Source: Phycisphaerales bacterium (GTDB lineage Bacteria > Planctomycetota > Phycisphaerae > Phycisphaerales > UBA1924). Taken from it: a DNA stretch of 37,934 nucleotides. This document shows, piece after piece, positions 18,001-27,271 of the stretch. The notes below the pieces were generated by a model. It saw only the letters and a program-made list of their open reading frames with translations. It had not been told where the DNA came from and ran no database searches. Every line of letters starts with the position of its first letter. The stretch's first letter is position 1. Position numbers and translations under genes: made by a program. The DNA lies in NCBI GenBank assembly GCA_020427635.1, contig JAGQOH010000030.1, positions 1 to 37,934 on the forward strand, given 5' to 3'.

Positions 18001-18873
18001 ATGCTGCACGAATTCAAAGACATGCTCGAGTCGCTCCAGGTCCCGCAGACCCGCCACGCAATCCTGGTTCACCTGCCAATCGTCTTCTCCGGGATCGCGA
18101 TGCTCCTGGCCCTGGCAGCCGCTTTCCTTCGCCAGAACAAGACCCTCCGCTGGCTGGCCGCGATTGCCTTCGTGGTCGTGCTGGGGACCTCCTTCCTGGC
18201 CACGAACTCTGGCGAACTCGCCGAGGGCGCCATGGGCGAGGTCTCTCAGCGAGCCCATCGCCTCGCCCATGAGCACGAAGAACTTGCGGAAAGCGTGTGG
18301 ATGTTTGCCCTGGGTGGGCTGGTGTTCGCGGGGCTGGCGTTCGCCGGCAAGCCCAAGTGGCTCGGCCCCATCGGCGCCTGGCTCGCCGTGCTCGCGGGCA
18401 TCGCGGGCGCGGGCTGGGTCGCCAACACTGCCCACCATGGCGGCAAGCTCGTCTATCGCCTGGGCGTGGGCACGCCCCATCCCGTGCAGGATGAGAAGCC
18501 CGTCACCGAATCCATGCTCGCCGCCATCACCGACCCGCGGGCCCGGTTCTTCCTGACCGATGTGCGCCCCGTGCTGCGCGACCGGTGCATGGGCTGTCAC
18601 TCGGGCGATGACCCGGCGCGCGGGCTCGATCTCACGAGCATCGATGACTACCTGCTGCGCGACCCGACCTATGGCCAACCAGTCGTGCCGGGCAATCCAG
18701 ACAACGGCATCCTGATGCGCGTGATCAACTGGACGCACGAAACACCGGAAGAGGACATGCCCAAACCGCACATGCCGCCCGGCAAGCGCGATCCACTCAC
18801 CCCCGAACAGATCGCCTCCATCGCGAAGTGGATCACCGACGGCGCGGTGTGGATCGATCCGCCCGCGGAGTAG
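18001..18873 (+). CDS. DUF2231-type membrane domain fused to planctomycete-type cytochrome c
   Basis: A 290-residue protein. The N-terminal ~150 residues hold four hydrophobic helices starting with RHAILVHLPIVFSGIAMLLA, the DUF2231 pattern whose histidines may bind heme, and including AHEHEELAESVWMFALGG. The C-terminal half is a cytochrome c domain: FFLTDVRPVLRDRCMGCHSGDD with the heme-binding C196-M-G-C199-H200, and DMPKPHMPPGKRDPLTPEQI with candidate Met ligands. It should be an inner-membrane electron-transfer protein with the heme on the outer face. The ATG at 18001 begins the first helix region; no Shine-Dalgarno is clear. Its TAG stop abuts the glmS stop, forming TAGCTA. Confidence 0.85.
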   Translation: MLHEFKDMLESLQVPQTRHAILVHLPIVFSGIAMLLALAAAFLRQNKTLRWLAAIAFVVVLGTSFLATNSGELAEGAMGEVSQRAHRLAHEHEELAESVWMFALGGLVFAGLAFAGKPKWLGPIGAWLAVLAGIAGAGWVANTAHHGGKLVYRLGVGTPHPVQDEKPVTESMLAAITDPRARFFLTDVRPVLRDRCMGCHSGDDPARGLDLTSIDDYLLRDPTYGQPVVPGNPDNGILMRVINWTHETPEEDMPKPHMPPGKRDPLTPEQIASIAKWITDGAVWIDPPAE

Positions 18874-20724
18874 CTACTCGATCGTCACGCTCTTTGCCAA
18901 GTTCCGCGGCTTATCAACATCATGCCCGCGCGCAACCGCAGCGTAATACGCCATGAGTTGCAGCGGCACCACGGTCAGCATCGGGCTCAACGCCTCCGAG
19001 CATGGCGGCACGTAGATCACGTCCTCCGCCATGGTCCGAATGTGCCGATCACCTTCCGTTGCCACAGCGATCACGTGCCCGCCGCGCGCGCGCACCTCCG
19101 CGATGTTGTTCAGCACCTTGTCATACTGCGCGCCCTGGTTCGCGATGAACACAACCGGCATGCCATCGTTGATCAGCGCGATCGGGCCGTGCGTCATCTC
19201 CGCCACGGGCATGCCCTCCGCATGGATGTAGCTAATTTCCTTGAGCTTCAGCGCGCCTTCCAGGGCGACCGGATAGTTCACGCCGCGCCCCAAAAACAGC
19301 CAGTTCTCATGCTGAATGTACCGCTCCGTGATCTGCTTGATCTCGGGCGCCAGGCCCAGCGCATGCTCAATCTTGTTCGGGATGTCCGCCAACTCGTCCT
19401 GCAGCTTGGCGGCGGCTTCCGGGCTCATCAGCTTTCGTCGCGCCAGAAACAGCGACAACATCGTCAACACCGCGAGCTGTCCGGTAAACGCTTTGGTCGA
19501 CGCAACACCAATCTCGGGGCCCACCCGCAGGTACACGCCCGCGTCAGTCTCGCGAGCAATCGTCGAGCCGACGACATTCACCACGCCAAGTGACAACGCC
19601 CCACGATCTTGCGCCTCATTCAGCGCTGCAAGCGTGTCCGCGGTTTCGCCCGATTGCGATACCGCGACCACCACCGTGCCCTCATCTACGATCGGATTGC
19701 GATAGCGGAATTCGCTGGCGTACTCGCACTCCGTTGGCATGCGCGCAAGCTCTTCGAACAGATACTCCGCCACCATTGCGGCGTGCAGCGCAGTTCCCTG
19801 GGCAATCATGATGAACCGCCGGGCCCGCACAAGATCCTTCGCGAATGCTGACACGCCGCCAAGCACGACGCGCCCGTCTTTCATATCGAGGCGACCGCGC
19901 AGCGTGTTGCGCAGCGCCGCGGGCTGCTCGAAGATCTCCTTCTGCATGTAATGCTCGTAGCCGCCCAGGTCGATCTCATCGAGCTCGCTCTCGAGTTCCA
20001 GCACCTTGGGCGTGACTTCGACATTGTCAATCGTCGACGTGCGGAACCCGTCGCGCGTAATCTTCACGACGTTGTAATCATCCAGCGTCATCGCCTGCGC
20101 CGTGTGCGCGATGATCGCCTGCGGGTCCGACGCCACGATGTATTCGCCATTGCCGATGCCCACGATCAGGGGCGAGCCCTTCCGCGCCGCGACAATGACG
20201 TCCGGCTCCTGCTTGCAAATCACCGCAATCGCATACGCGCCCGTCACTTCGCGCAAGGCGCCCTGCACCGCGGCCTCCAGATCAACGCCGTTCGCTGGGT
20301 CGTACAGCTCCCCGATCAGCATCGTCAGCACTTCCGTATCCGTCTCACTGACGAACGTGTGCCCCTTCTGTTCGAGATACTTGCGCAGCACCGAGTAGTT
20401 CTCGATGATGCCGTTGTGGATGAGCGCGATTCCCGCGTGGTCATCGGTGTGCGGGTGAGCGTTGGTCTCGGTCACGCCGCCATGCGATGCCCAGCGCGTG
20501 TGCGCGATGCCCACAGTGCCCTGCCAGGTGGTGCCCTCGAGGCGCTCCTCGAGATTGCCCACGCGCCCGACCGCTTTCGCGAGTTGGATCTTCGCGGGCT
20601 TCGTCGATGGGTCGAGCACCGCTACTCCCGCAGAGTCATACCCGCGATACTCCAGGCGCTTGAGCCCCTCAATAAGCAACGGGCGTGCCGGGCGCGTTCC
20701 GATGTAGGCAACGATTCCACACAT
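18874..20724 (-). CDS. glmS: Glutamine--fructose-6-phosphate aminotransferase (isomerizing)
   Basis: A 616-residue GlmS that makes glucosamine-6-phosphate from fructose-6-phosphate and glutamine, the entry step to UDP-GlcNAc. The N-terminal glutaminase begins MCGIVAYIG with the catalytic Cys2, followed by RLEYRGYDSAG. Two SIS domains follow (AVSQSGETADTLAAL, STKAFTGQLAVL), and the C-terminus KPRNLAKSVTIE supplies the conserved active-site Lys. The ribosome-binding site GGGGAGGA precedes the ATG, with a GGCCCG/CGGGCC hairpin just before it. I see no glmS ribozyme. UDP-GlcNAc supply fits lipopolysaccharide and cell-wall needs. Confidence 0.97.
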   Translation of the reverse strand: MCGIVAYIGTRPARPLLIEGLKRLEYRGYDSAGVAVLDPSTKPAKIQLAKAVGRVGNLEERLEGTTWQGTVGIAHTRWASHGGVTETNAHPHTDDHAGIALIHNGIIENYSVLRKYLEQKGHTFVSETDTEVLTMLIGELYDPANGVDLEAAVQGALREVTGAYAIAVICKQEPDVIVAARKGSPLIVGIGNGEYIVASDPQAIIAHTAQAMTLDDYNVVKITRDGFRTSTIDNVEVTPKVLELESELDEIDLGGYEHYMQKEIFEQPAALRNTLRGRLDMKDGRVVLGGVSAFAKDLVRARRFIMIAQGTALHAAMVAEYLFEELARMPTECEYASEFRYRNPIVDEGTVVVAVSQSGETADTLAALNEAQDRGALSLGVVNVVGSTIARETDAGVYLRVGPEIGVASTKAFTGQLAVLTMLSLFLARRKLMSPEAAAKLQDELADIPNKIEHALGLAPEIKQITERYIQHENWLFLGRGVNYPVALEGALKLKEISYIHAEGMPVAEMTHGPIALINDGMPVVFIANQGAQYDKVLNNIAEVRARGGHVIAVATEGDRHIRTMAEDVIYVPPCSEALSPMLTVVPLQLMAYYAAVARGHDVDKPRNLAKSVTIE

Positions 20725-20744
20725 GGGCGAAGGTCCTCCCCAAA

Positions 20745-20763
20745 GGCCCGCGTCCGACGGGCC
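20745..20763 (-). repeat. GGCCCG/CGGGCC stem-loop upstream of glmS
   Basis: A 6-bp stem with a 7-base loop in the 51-base gap between the SulP gene and glmS. On the minus strand it is followed by TTTGGGGAGGACC, so it is either a weak terminator for the transporter gene or a leader hairpin next to the glmS ribosome-binding site. Confidence 0.35.
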
Positions 20764-20775
20764 ATGCCACTAAGC

Positions 20776-22539
20776 CTACGTTCGGCAGGCCGGGCCGTTC
20801 GACTCAACCGCGGGCGCGGGATTCCCACCATCCTGATCACCGAACCACGCGCGGAGGAGCGCCAGGGCCGATTCAAGGTCCGGCGTGAGCCCATCCTGCC
20901 CCATGTCGTCCAGAAGCCCCCGCTGGGCGAGTGCGATCATGGGCTGTGTTTTGATTCCCGCGAGGACGAACCGCCCGCCGTGGCCCACCACGCTTCGTCG
21001 CAGCTCTTTGAGCGCGTGCAACGCGGTTGCGTCAAGCCCCAGCACATTGCTGACATCCAGCACGACCGCCCGAGGCCGGTCCCCCAACTGGTCCAGCGTT
21101 TCCCTGAGCTTGTACGCCGCCCCGAAGAAGAACGCTCCATTGATCGAATACACCGCGACCCCCTCCGGAATACGCCGGATGCGCGTGTCGAGCTGATCGG
21201 TCGCGACATCGCCATTCCCCTCCGCGGCGTCGCCAATCGCTTGCACATTCATCACGTCGCTCATGCGCTTCATGAACAGCATTGCCGCGAGCACAATGCC
21301 CACGCCCACCGCCATCGTCAGATCAACGAACACTGTCAACGCAAACGTCACAAGCAACACCGCAGTGTCAGACACCGGGCCTTTCAGCAGCCAGCGAAAA
21401 TGCTTTAGCTCACTCATATTCCACGCGACCACGACCAGCACCGCCGACAGGACGCACAAGGGGACCATCGCAGCAAACCGCCCAACGGTCAGCACGATCG
21501 CCAAGAGCGTCAACGCATGAACGATGCCCGCCACCGGCGTGCGTCCGCCGGCTTGCACATTCGTTGCCGTGCGAGCGATCGCGCCGGTTGCAGGAATCCC
21601 GCCCATGATGGGTGATGCGATGTTCGCCACGCCCTGCGCGATCAATTCCGTGTTCGACCGGTGCCGCGTGCCCAGCATGCCGTCCGCCACCACGCAGCAC
21701 AACAACGACTCGATTGCCGCGAGCACCGCAATCGTCCCCGCCGAGGGAATCAGTTCGCCGACGTTCGCCCAGTCCACATGCGGCAACCGCGGCATCGGCA
21801 GACTCGTCGGAATCGCCCCGAAACGATCCTGAATCGTCTCAACAGGCAGTGCAAACACATGCGTGATCGCCGTTGCCACAATCAACAGCACGATCGCGCC
21901 TGGATACCTCGGTGGCAAAAACCTTCGCCACACAAGCAGCGCAACGACCGTCGCGGCCCCAAGCACCGCCGCGCTCCAATTGATCGTGCCGATGTGCGCC
22001 GCGCACCATTGAGTCTTGCCGACGAAATCCGGCGGGATGCCGCTGTCGCCCGTCAGTCCCAAGAGATCCTTCACCTGCCCCGTGCCAATGATCACCGCGA
22101 TGCCCGCGGTGAATCCCGTGGTCACCGGGTATGGAATAAACTTGATCAAGGTGCCAAGGCGCGCGACGCCCATGACGATGAGCATGAGCCCCGCAAGGAA
22201 CGTCGCCGTGAACAAGCCGTCGTATCCATGCTTGTTCGCGATGGCGTAGACAATGACGATGAACGCGCCGGTCGGGCCGCCAATTGCGACGCGCGAGCCC
22301 CCCAGCGCCGAGATCAGCAAGCCCGCAATGATTGCGGTGAAGAGCCCCATCGCCGGCGGCGAAACCCCCGCCTCCGTTGCGACATGCTCCGGAATCGACG
22401 CGATCCCAAACGCCAACGCCAACGGCAATGCGACCACGCCAACGGTCAGCCCCGCCATCAGATCGCGCAGGAACGTAGCATGGCTATACCCGCGCAGGCA
22501 GGTCAACAGCTTCGGCTTGAAAATGGGTGTGTTCGACAA
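20776..22539 (-). CDS. SulP-family anion transporter with STAS domain
   Basis: A 587-residue SLC26/SulP permease. The N-terminus has LRGYSHATFLRDLMAGLTVGVVALPLALAFGIAS, then many transmembrane helices including SRVAIGGPTGAFIVIVY and GGIPATGAIARTATNVQAGG, both family signatures. The STAS domain starts near residue 455 (IPEGVAVYSINGAFFFGAA) and includes VVLDVSNVLGLDATALHAL. Such proteins move sulfate, bicarbonate or dicarboxylates; the substrate is not readable here. The only usable start is a TTG (no in-frame ATG or GTG upstream) with GAGGGG placed unusually close, so the exact start is uncertain. It lies 66 bases after the alcohol dehydrogenase gene. Confidence 0.92.
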   Translation of the reverse strand: MSNTPIFKPKLLTCLRGYSHATFLRDLMAGLTVGVVALPLALAFGIASIPEHVATEAGVSPPAMGLFTAIIAGLLISALGGSRVAIGGPTGAFIVIVYAIANKHGYDGLFTATFLAGLMLIVMGVARLGTLIKFIPYPVTTGFTAGIAVIIGTGQVKDLLGLTGDSGIPPDFVGKTQWCAAHIGTINWSAAVLGAATVVALLVWRRFLPPRYPGAIVLLIVATAITHVFALPVETIQDRFGAIPTSLPMPRLPHVDWANVGELIPSAGTIAVLAAIESLLCCVVADGMLGTRHRSNTELIAQGVANIASPIMGGIPATGAIARTATNVQAGGRTPVAGIVHALTLLAIVLTVGRFAAMVPLCVLSAVLVVVAWNMSELKHFRWLLKGPVSDTAVLLVTFALTVFVDLTMAVGVGIVLAAMLFMKRMSDVMNVQAIGDAAEGNGDVATDQLDTRIRRIPEGVAVYSINGAFFFGAAYKLRETLDQLGDRPRAVVLDVSNVLGLDATALHALKELRRSVVGHGGRFVLAGIKTQPMIALAQRGLLDDMGQDGLTPDLESALALLRAWFGDQDGGNPAPAVESNGPACRT

Positions 22540-22605
22540 CCCCTCGGCGCCGTTCTCAAACGGGTGCGAACCGAACAGAATATCGGCAAGCGGGAAGCCC
22601 GGTGG

Positions 22606-23613
22606 CTACAGATCCATGTCGAGCACGATGCGGTAGCGCGCCTTGCCCGCCTTGAGATGGTCCAGCGCTTCGTTCGCCTTGCTCATCGGAAAGTGCTCCG
22701 TGATCGGCTTGATCCCGTGGCGCCCACAGAATTCAAGCATGCGGCTAGTCGTGGTGGGGGAGCCAACAGGTGACCCCGACACCGAGCGCTGACCCGTCAG
22801 TAGTGGAAACACCGGAATCCCCATAGGCTCAGGCACCGCGCCGACCACATGCAGCTTCCCCTTCGGCGCAAGCGTCTCCAGATACGCGGGCCAGTCGAGT
22901 GACACGTTCACCGTCGAGATGATGAAGTCCATCGAGCCAGTGAGCTTCCGCAGCGCTTCAGGATCGCGCGAGTTCACCACGTGGTGCGCGCCCATGCCCT
23001 TCGCCTCATCAGTCTTGCCCGGACTCGACGAGAACGCATACACCTCGCAGCCCCATTTGTTCAGAAACTGAAGCGCCAGGTGTCCAAGTCCGCCAATTCC
23101 GATGACGCCCACGCGGTCCGTTGGCTTGACGCCAAACTGCAGGATCGGATTGAAGACAGTCAGCCCGCCGCAGAAGAGCGGGCCCGCGTCCTTCGCTTCA
23201 ACTCCTTTGGGAATCGGGATCGCCCACTCCGCGCCGCAGCGAACCTTCTTCGCCCAGCCCCCAGGGCGCCCGACCATCGTCATCTCGCCTGTCGGGCACA
23301 GATTGTGATCGCCCCCCATGCACTGAGGACAGGTCATGCAACTGTGCGAAAACCAGCCAAGGCCAACAGTGTCGCCCTTCTTCAGGTGCGTCACCGCCCG
23401 GCCCATGTCCACCACGCGACCGACTGCCTCATGCCCGGGCACGAGCGGGTACTGCGAAAAGCCCCAATCATTGTTGAGCATCGACAAGTCGGAATGGCAG
23501 ATGCCGCAATGCGTGACGTCGATTTCAACGTCGCCATCGCCCAGCGCGGGCAACTCGATCTCCTGAGGCGCGAGCTTCCCCCCCTGTGCCGACGCAACCA
23601 TGGCCTTGACCAT
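22606..23613 (-). CDS. Zinc-dependent alcohol dehydrogenase, MDR superfamily (CAD/YahK type)
   Basis: A 335-residue medium-chain dehydrogenase/reductase that likely interconverts aldehydes and alcohols with NADP(H). Catalytic zinc ligands are Cys and His of THCGICHSDL and GHEAVGRV. The structural zinc Cys cluster lies in CMTCPQCMGGDHNLC, and the Rossmann motif is VGVIGIGGLGHLALQF. The order and length match the cinnamyl-alcohol-dehydrogenase branch. The ATG at 23613 has AAGGGA about nine bases upstream; a GTG two codons earlier is possible but too close to that site. It follows katA by 47 bases, so the two may be co-transcribed, perhaps for stress detoxification (inference). Confidence 0.93.
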   Translation of the reverse strand: MVKAMVASAQGGKLAPQEIELPALGDGDVEIDVTHCGICHSDLSMLNNDWGFSQYPLVPGHEAVGRVVDMGRAVTHLKKGDTVGLGWFSHSCMTCPQCMGGDHNLCPTGEMTMVGRPGGWAKKVRCGAEWAIPIPKGVEAKDAGPLFCGGLTVFNPILQFGVKPTDRVGVIGIGGLGHLALQFLNKWGCEVYAFSSSPGKTDEAKGMGAHHVVNSRDPEALRKLTGSMDFIISTVNVSLDWPAYLETLAPKGKLHVVGAVPEPMGIPVFPLLTGQRSVSGSPVGSPTTTSRMLEFCGRHGIKPITEHFPMSKANEALDHLKAGKARYRIVLDMDL

Positions 23614-23660
23614 TTGCACTTCCCTTCATGTCCGCGCACGGAGGCGCGTCGAGACGCAGC

Positions 23661-25124
23661 TTACACGCCCGCCATCGCCTCCTTGGGCGCTTCCATGCCC
23701 ATCGCCTTGGCCACGCCGGCGCCATACGCCGGGTCGCACTTGGCGAAGAGCGCAATCTGCCGCTTGACGATCTCCTTGGGCACGCCATCCATCGCATCGC
23801 GAATGTTGTTGAACAGGCGTTGCTGTTGCTCGGCATTGAACAGGCGGAACAGATTGCCGGGCTGCGTGAAATCGTCGTTGCCCTCGCGATGGTTGTAGCG
23901 ATCGGCATCGCCCGAAATCTGCAAGGGCGGCTCGGCAAAGTGCTTGTTCTCCTTTGGCCCGTTCATGCTGTTGGGCTCGTAGTACGCATCGGGATTGCCC
24001 GAGTCGTTCTGGAAGAAGCGCATCGCCCCATCCTTGTGATAGTGATGCACCGGGCACTTGGGCTTGTTCACGGGCAGCGCCTCATAATGCACGCCCAGGC
24101 GATAGCGGTGCGCATCGGCATACGAGAAAATCCGCGCCTGCAACATCTTGTCCGGGCTAAAGCCAATCCCCGGCACGATGTTCGAGGGCGACAGCGCCAG
24201 ATTCTCAATCTCCGCGAAATAGTTCTCTGCGTTGCGATTGAGCTCGAGTACGCCCACTTCGATGAGTGGGTACTCGCCATGCGGCCACACCTTTGTCAGG
24301 TCAAACGGGTTGTAGCTCGTCTTCTCCGCATCCTTCTCGGGCATGATCTGCACACAGAACTTCCACTTCGGATAGTCGCCCCGCTCAATCGCGCCGTACA
24401 GCTCGCGTTGATAGCTCTCGCGGCACTTGCCGATCACCGCCGCCGCCTCGTCGTTCGTGTAGTGCTTGTGCCCCTGCATCGTCTTGAAGTGGAACTTCAC
24501 CCAGAAGCGCTCGCCCTTGTCGTTGATGAAGCTATAGGTGTGGCTGCCATACCCGTTCATGAACATCGGCGCCGTGGGCAACCCCCGATCGCTCATCAGG
24601 ATCGTCACCTGGTGCAAGCTTTCCGGGCTCAATGACCAGAAGTCCCACATCGCGGTTGGCGAGCGCAAGTTGGTCTTGGGATGGCGCTTCTGCGTGTGAA
24701 TGAAGTCGGGGAACTTCATCGCATCGCGCACGAAGAACACGGGCGTGTTGTTGCCCACCATGTCCCAGTTGCCCTCTTCGGTATAGAATTTCAGCGCAAA
24801 GCCGCGCACGTCGCGCTCCGCATCCGCTGCGCCCGCTTCACCGGCAACCGTCGAGAAGCGCGCGATCATGGGCGTCTTCTTGCCCTTCTGCAGCGCCTTC
24901 GCCTTGGTGTACTTCGAGATGTCATTGGTGACGGTGAGCGTGCCGTGCGCACCCCAGCCCTTGGCATGCACCACGCGCTCCGGAATGCGCTCGCGATTCT
25001 GATGCGCGAGTTTCTCGATGAGCTGATAGTCCTGCATGAGCACCGGGCCCCGCGCCCCCGCGGTGATGCTGTTTTGGTTGTCAGGAACGGGGTTTCCGCC
25101 GGTGGTGGTCAGTTGATCGGCCAT
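23661..25124 (-). CDS. katA: Monofunctional heme catalase
   Basis: A 487-residue small-subunit (clade 3-like) catalase that breaks down hydrogen peroxide. The catalytic distal His53 is in [12 protein letters not shown], Asn126 in [12 protein letters not shown], and the proximal heme-ligating Tyr335 in [14 protein letters not shown]. Length and order are standard, with no C-terminal flavodoxin-like domain, unlike the large KatE type. CCGGAGGAG precedes the ATG. No signal peptide, so it is cytoplasmic. It leads a same-strand series (katA, dehydrogenase, SulP, glmS) and is divergent from the membrane protein gene at 25289. I could not identify a PerR, OxyR or Fur site. Confidence 0.97.
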   Translation of the reverse strand: MADQLTTTGGNPVPDNQNSITAGARGPVLMQDYQLIEKLAHQNRERIPERVVHAKGWGAHGTLTVTNDISKYTKAKALQKGKKTPMIARFSTVAGEAGAADAERDVRGFALKFYTEEGNWDMVGNNTPVFFVRDAMKFPDFIHTQKRHPKTNLRSPTAMWDFWSLSPESLHQVTILMSDRGLPTAPMFMNGYGSHTYSFINDKGERFWVKFHFKTMQGHKHYTNDEAAAVIGKCRESYQRELYGAIERGDYPKWKFCVQIMPEKDAEKTSYNPFDLTKVWPHGEYPLIEVGVLELNRNAENYFAEIENLALSPSNIVPGIGFSPDKMLQARIFSYADAHRYRLGVHYEALPVNKPKCPVHHYHKDGAMRFFQNDSGNPDAYYEPNSMNGPKENKHFAEPPLQISGDADRYNHREGNDDFTQPGNLFRLFNAEQQQRLFNNIRDAMDGVPKEIVKRQIALFAKCDPAYGAGVAKAMGMEAPKEAMAGV

Positions 25125-25276
25125 GATGTCATGCTCCTCCGGGTGATGGGTTGTCAGGTTGTGGGCCCGCCTGGTGAATCAGGCACGCTGCGAAGCAAAA
25201 GCATATGCCCGTGCCCCGCGCCGCGTGAAGCGTGTGACATAGTCAACACCCCCTATGCCGAGAGGGGCAGGATCCC

Positions 25277-25282
25277 TAACAT
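25277..25282 (+). promoter_or_regulatory. Candidate -10 box (TAACAT) of a leaderless transcript
   Basis: CCTAACATCAAGCC runs into the ATG at 25289, six bases after the box, with no Shine-Dalgarno sequence. No -35 was recognised. Confidence 0.35.
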
Positions 25283-25288
25283 CAAGCC

Positions 25289-25885
25289 ATGACGATGGAT
25301 GCCACCGCCGATGCGCTCGCGCCAGCCGCGCCGAAAAGACTGCCCGGCGGTGCGATTCTCGCGTTGTTGATCGTCGGTGCGGTTGTACTGATCGGCCCGC
25401 TGCTGTTCGTCCTCGCGCTGACAACGGATGGGGCGGATTCCGGCATCGGCATGACAATCAATGGCGTCCAAGTCGGGGCGAACGGTCAACCGATCGAGCC
25501 GCATATCGGTCCGTTTGCAACACTTGGCGCGCTGCTCATCTGGGTGATTGCTGAATCGCTCGTGTTGGCGGCCGCACTCTTTGCCATCGCATCGCCGACC
25601 GAACGCAATCGCACGCCTTTCCCGCTGCTCCTGTTTCGCTTCGCGGTCGCGATGGTGTGCGTCATTGTGGTCACGGGCATGAGCGCCGTCGCGATCGGGC
25701 CAAGTGCTGAGATGCTCGGCATCATCACAAGCTACGTCGCCATCGCCGCCGTTGTCGCGATGTCGACAATTGGCTCGGCGTGGCAGAAGGTCTGGCGAAC
25801 GATTCTCCTCGGCATCGTGGCAAGCATCATTGGATGGGTCGTGTTTGGTGCGCTTGCGCTGCTCGGATTGGACTTCTATGGCTGA
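25289..25885 (+). CDS. Hypothetical inner-membrane protein, 198 aa
   Basis: No family recognised. After a short cytoplasmic N-terminus ending in APKRLPGG come about five hydrophobic segments: AILALLIVGAVVLIGPLLFVL, IGPFATLGALLIWVIAES/LVLAAALFAIA, LLLFRFAVAMVCVIVVTGMS, AEMLGIITSYVAIAAVVAMS and TILLGIVASIIGWVVFGALA. A soluble loop (residues ~48-72) lies between the first two. Its last 8 bases overlap the rarA start (ATGGCTGA), so the two are translationally coupled. That coupling suggests co-expression but gives no function. Confidence 0.8.
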   Translation: MTMDATADALAPAAPKRLPGGAILALLIVGAVVLIGPLLFVLALTTDGADSGIGMTINGVQVGANGQPIEPHIGPFATLGALLIWVIAESLVLAAALFAIASPTERNRTPFPLLLFRFAVAMVCVIVVTGMSAVAIGPSAEMLGIITSYVAIAAVVAMSTIGSAWQKVWRTILLGIVASIIGWVVFGALALLGLDFYG

Positions 25886-27239
25886 TCTCTGGGCCACCAA
25901 ACGCGAAGCAAAGCTCACCGCGGTTGAGCCGCTGGCCGTGCGTATGCGCCCGCGCACACTCGCCGAGTTCCAAGGCCAGACGCACATCGTCGGTGCCTCA
26001 TCGAAGGGCGGCGCGCTGCTCCGCAAGATGATCGAGTCGGGCCGCCTCACCTCCATCATCCTCCACGGCCCACCCGGCACGGGCAAAACCACCCTCGCCG
26101 AGATCATCGCCCGCGAATCCAAGCGGCCCTTCGTGCGCGAACACGCAGCATCCGTGGGCGTCGCACGCATTCGCGAAATCGTCGCCGATTCGTGCCGGCG
26201 CATCGAAGAAGGTGGCCAGCCCGTCGTCCTCTTCTTGGACGAAATCCATCGCTTCACCCGTGCGCAGCAGGATGTGCTGCTTGATGATGTCGAGCGCGGC
26301 CGCCTCACCCTCATCGGCGCAACCACTGAAAACCCGATGTTCACGGTCAACGCCGCCCTTGTCTCGCGCTCGACGGTGTTTCGCCTCACCGAATTGCAAC
26401 AGGACGACATCGTCGCCATCCTCCGCCGCACCGTCGCCGATACCGAGCGCGGCCTCGGCGGGCGCAACCTCACCGTCACCGACGACGCCATCGAACACTG
26501 GGCGAAGATGAGCGATGGTGATGCCAGGCGCGCACTGACCGCGCTCGAAGTCGCGGTCCTCAGCGCGGGCGCTGAACCGATCACGATCGATCTCGCGGCG
26601 GCCGAGGCTTCCATTCAGCGCAAGCACATCGTCTATGATCGCAAGGGCGATCAGCATTACGACCACGCAAGCGCGATCATCAAGTCGATCCGCGGCAGCG
26701 ACCCCGACGCCGCCCTCTATTGGCTTGCCCTCATGATCGAAGCGGGGGAGGACCCGCGGTTTATTGCGCGCCGCCTTGCGATCCTGGCGAGTGAAGACAT
26801 TGGCAACGCCGATCCGCACGCCGCGGTGCTGGCCGCGTCGATCTGGACGCTCATCGAGCGCATCGGCATGCCCGAAGGCCGCATCTTGCTCGGCCAACTG
26901 GCGACCTATCTCGCGCTCGCGCCGAAGAGTAATGCTGCGTACAAGGCGATTGACGCCGCGCTCGAAGATGTACGCGAGGGCCGCACGGTGAAGGTGCCGA
27001 CCTACCTGCGCGATGGACACAAGGTCGAATCCGTCGGGACGTCGCGCGATGCGCACGGCTATGACTACGCCCACAAGAACGAGATCAACACATCCTTCGG
27101 CCCAGTGACGCCCCAGCCTTTGCTTGATGAATCCGGCAAAGAACGCATCTACTACGAGCCCAAGCAGATCGGCTTCGAGAAAGAACTTGCCAAGCGCATC
27201 GAAGAGGCGAGGAGGGTGAGACGGAAGGGGGGCGAGTGA
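25878..27239 (+). CDS. rarA: Replication-associated recombination protein A (AAA+ ATPase RarA/MgsA)
   Basis: A 453-residue RarA, the clamp-loader-like ATPase acting at stalled replication forks. Walker A is GPPGTGKTT (residues 64-72), Walker B is VVLFLDEIHRF (Asp121, Glu122), and sensor 1 is LIGATTENP. The C-terminal half has YDHASAIIKSIRGSDPDAALYWLA and RRLAILASEDIGNADP, both diagnostic of RarA, ending with YDYAHKNE. The start is taken at the ATG overlapping the preceding gene's stop by 8 bases; the frame's upstream extension lies inside that gene. PriA, another fork-restart protein, is encoded elsewhere in this window. Confidence 0.96.
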   Translation: MADLWATKREAKLTAVEPLAVRMRPRTLAEFQGQTHIVGASSKGGALLRKMIESGRLTSIILHGPPGTGKTTLAEIIARESKRPFVREHAASVGVARIREIVADSCRRIEEGGQPVVLFLDEIHRFTRAQQDVLLDDVERGRLTLIGATTENPMFTVNAALVSRSTVFRLTELQQDDIVAILRRTVADTERGLGGRNLTVTDDAIEHWAKMSDGDARRALTALEVAVLSAGAEPITIDLAAAEASIQRKHIVYDRKGDQHYDHASAIIKSIRGSDPDAALYWLALMIEAGEDPRFIARRLAILASEDIGNADPHAAVLAASIWTLIERIGMPEGRILLGQLATYLALAPKSNAAYKAIDAALEDVREGRTVKVPTYLRDGHKVESVGTSRDAHGYDYAHKNEINTSFGPVTPQPLLDESGKERIYYEPKQIGFEKELAKRIEEARRVRRKGGE

Positions 27240-27271
27240 CCCGCGGCTTCTAGAAGTTCGGCCCGCACTGG

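Noticed and set aside
20725..20775. glmS ribozyme upstream of glmS
   Set aside because: The gap is only 51 bases and holds a simple hairpin, far too short for the ribozyme.
23628..24635. Plus-strand frame of 335 codons opposite katA
   Set aside because: Catalase is unmistakable on the other strand; the antisense frame is a by-product of GC-rich codon bias.
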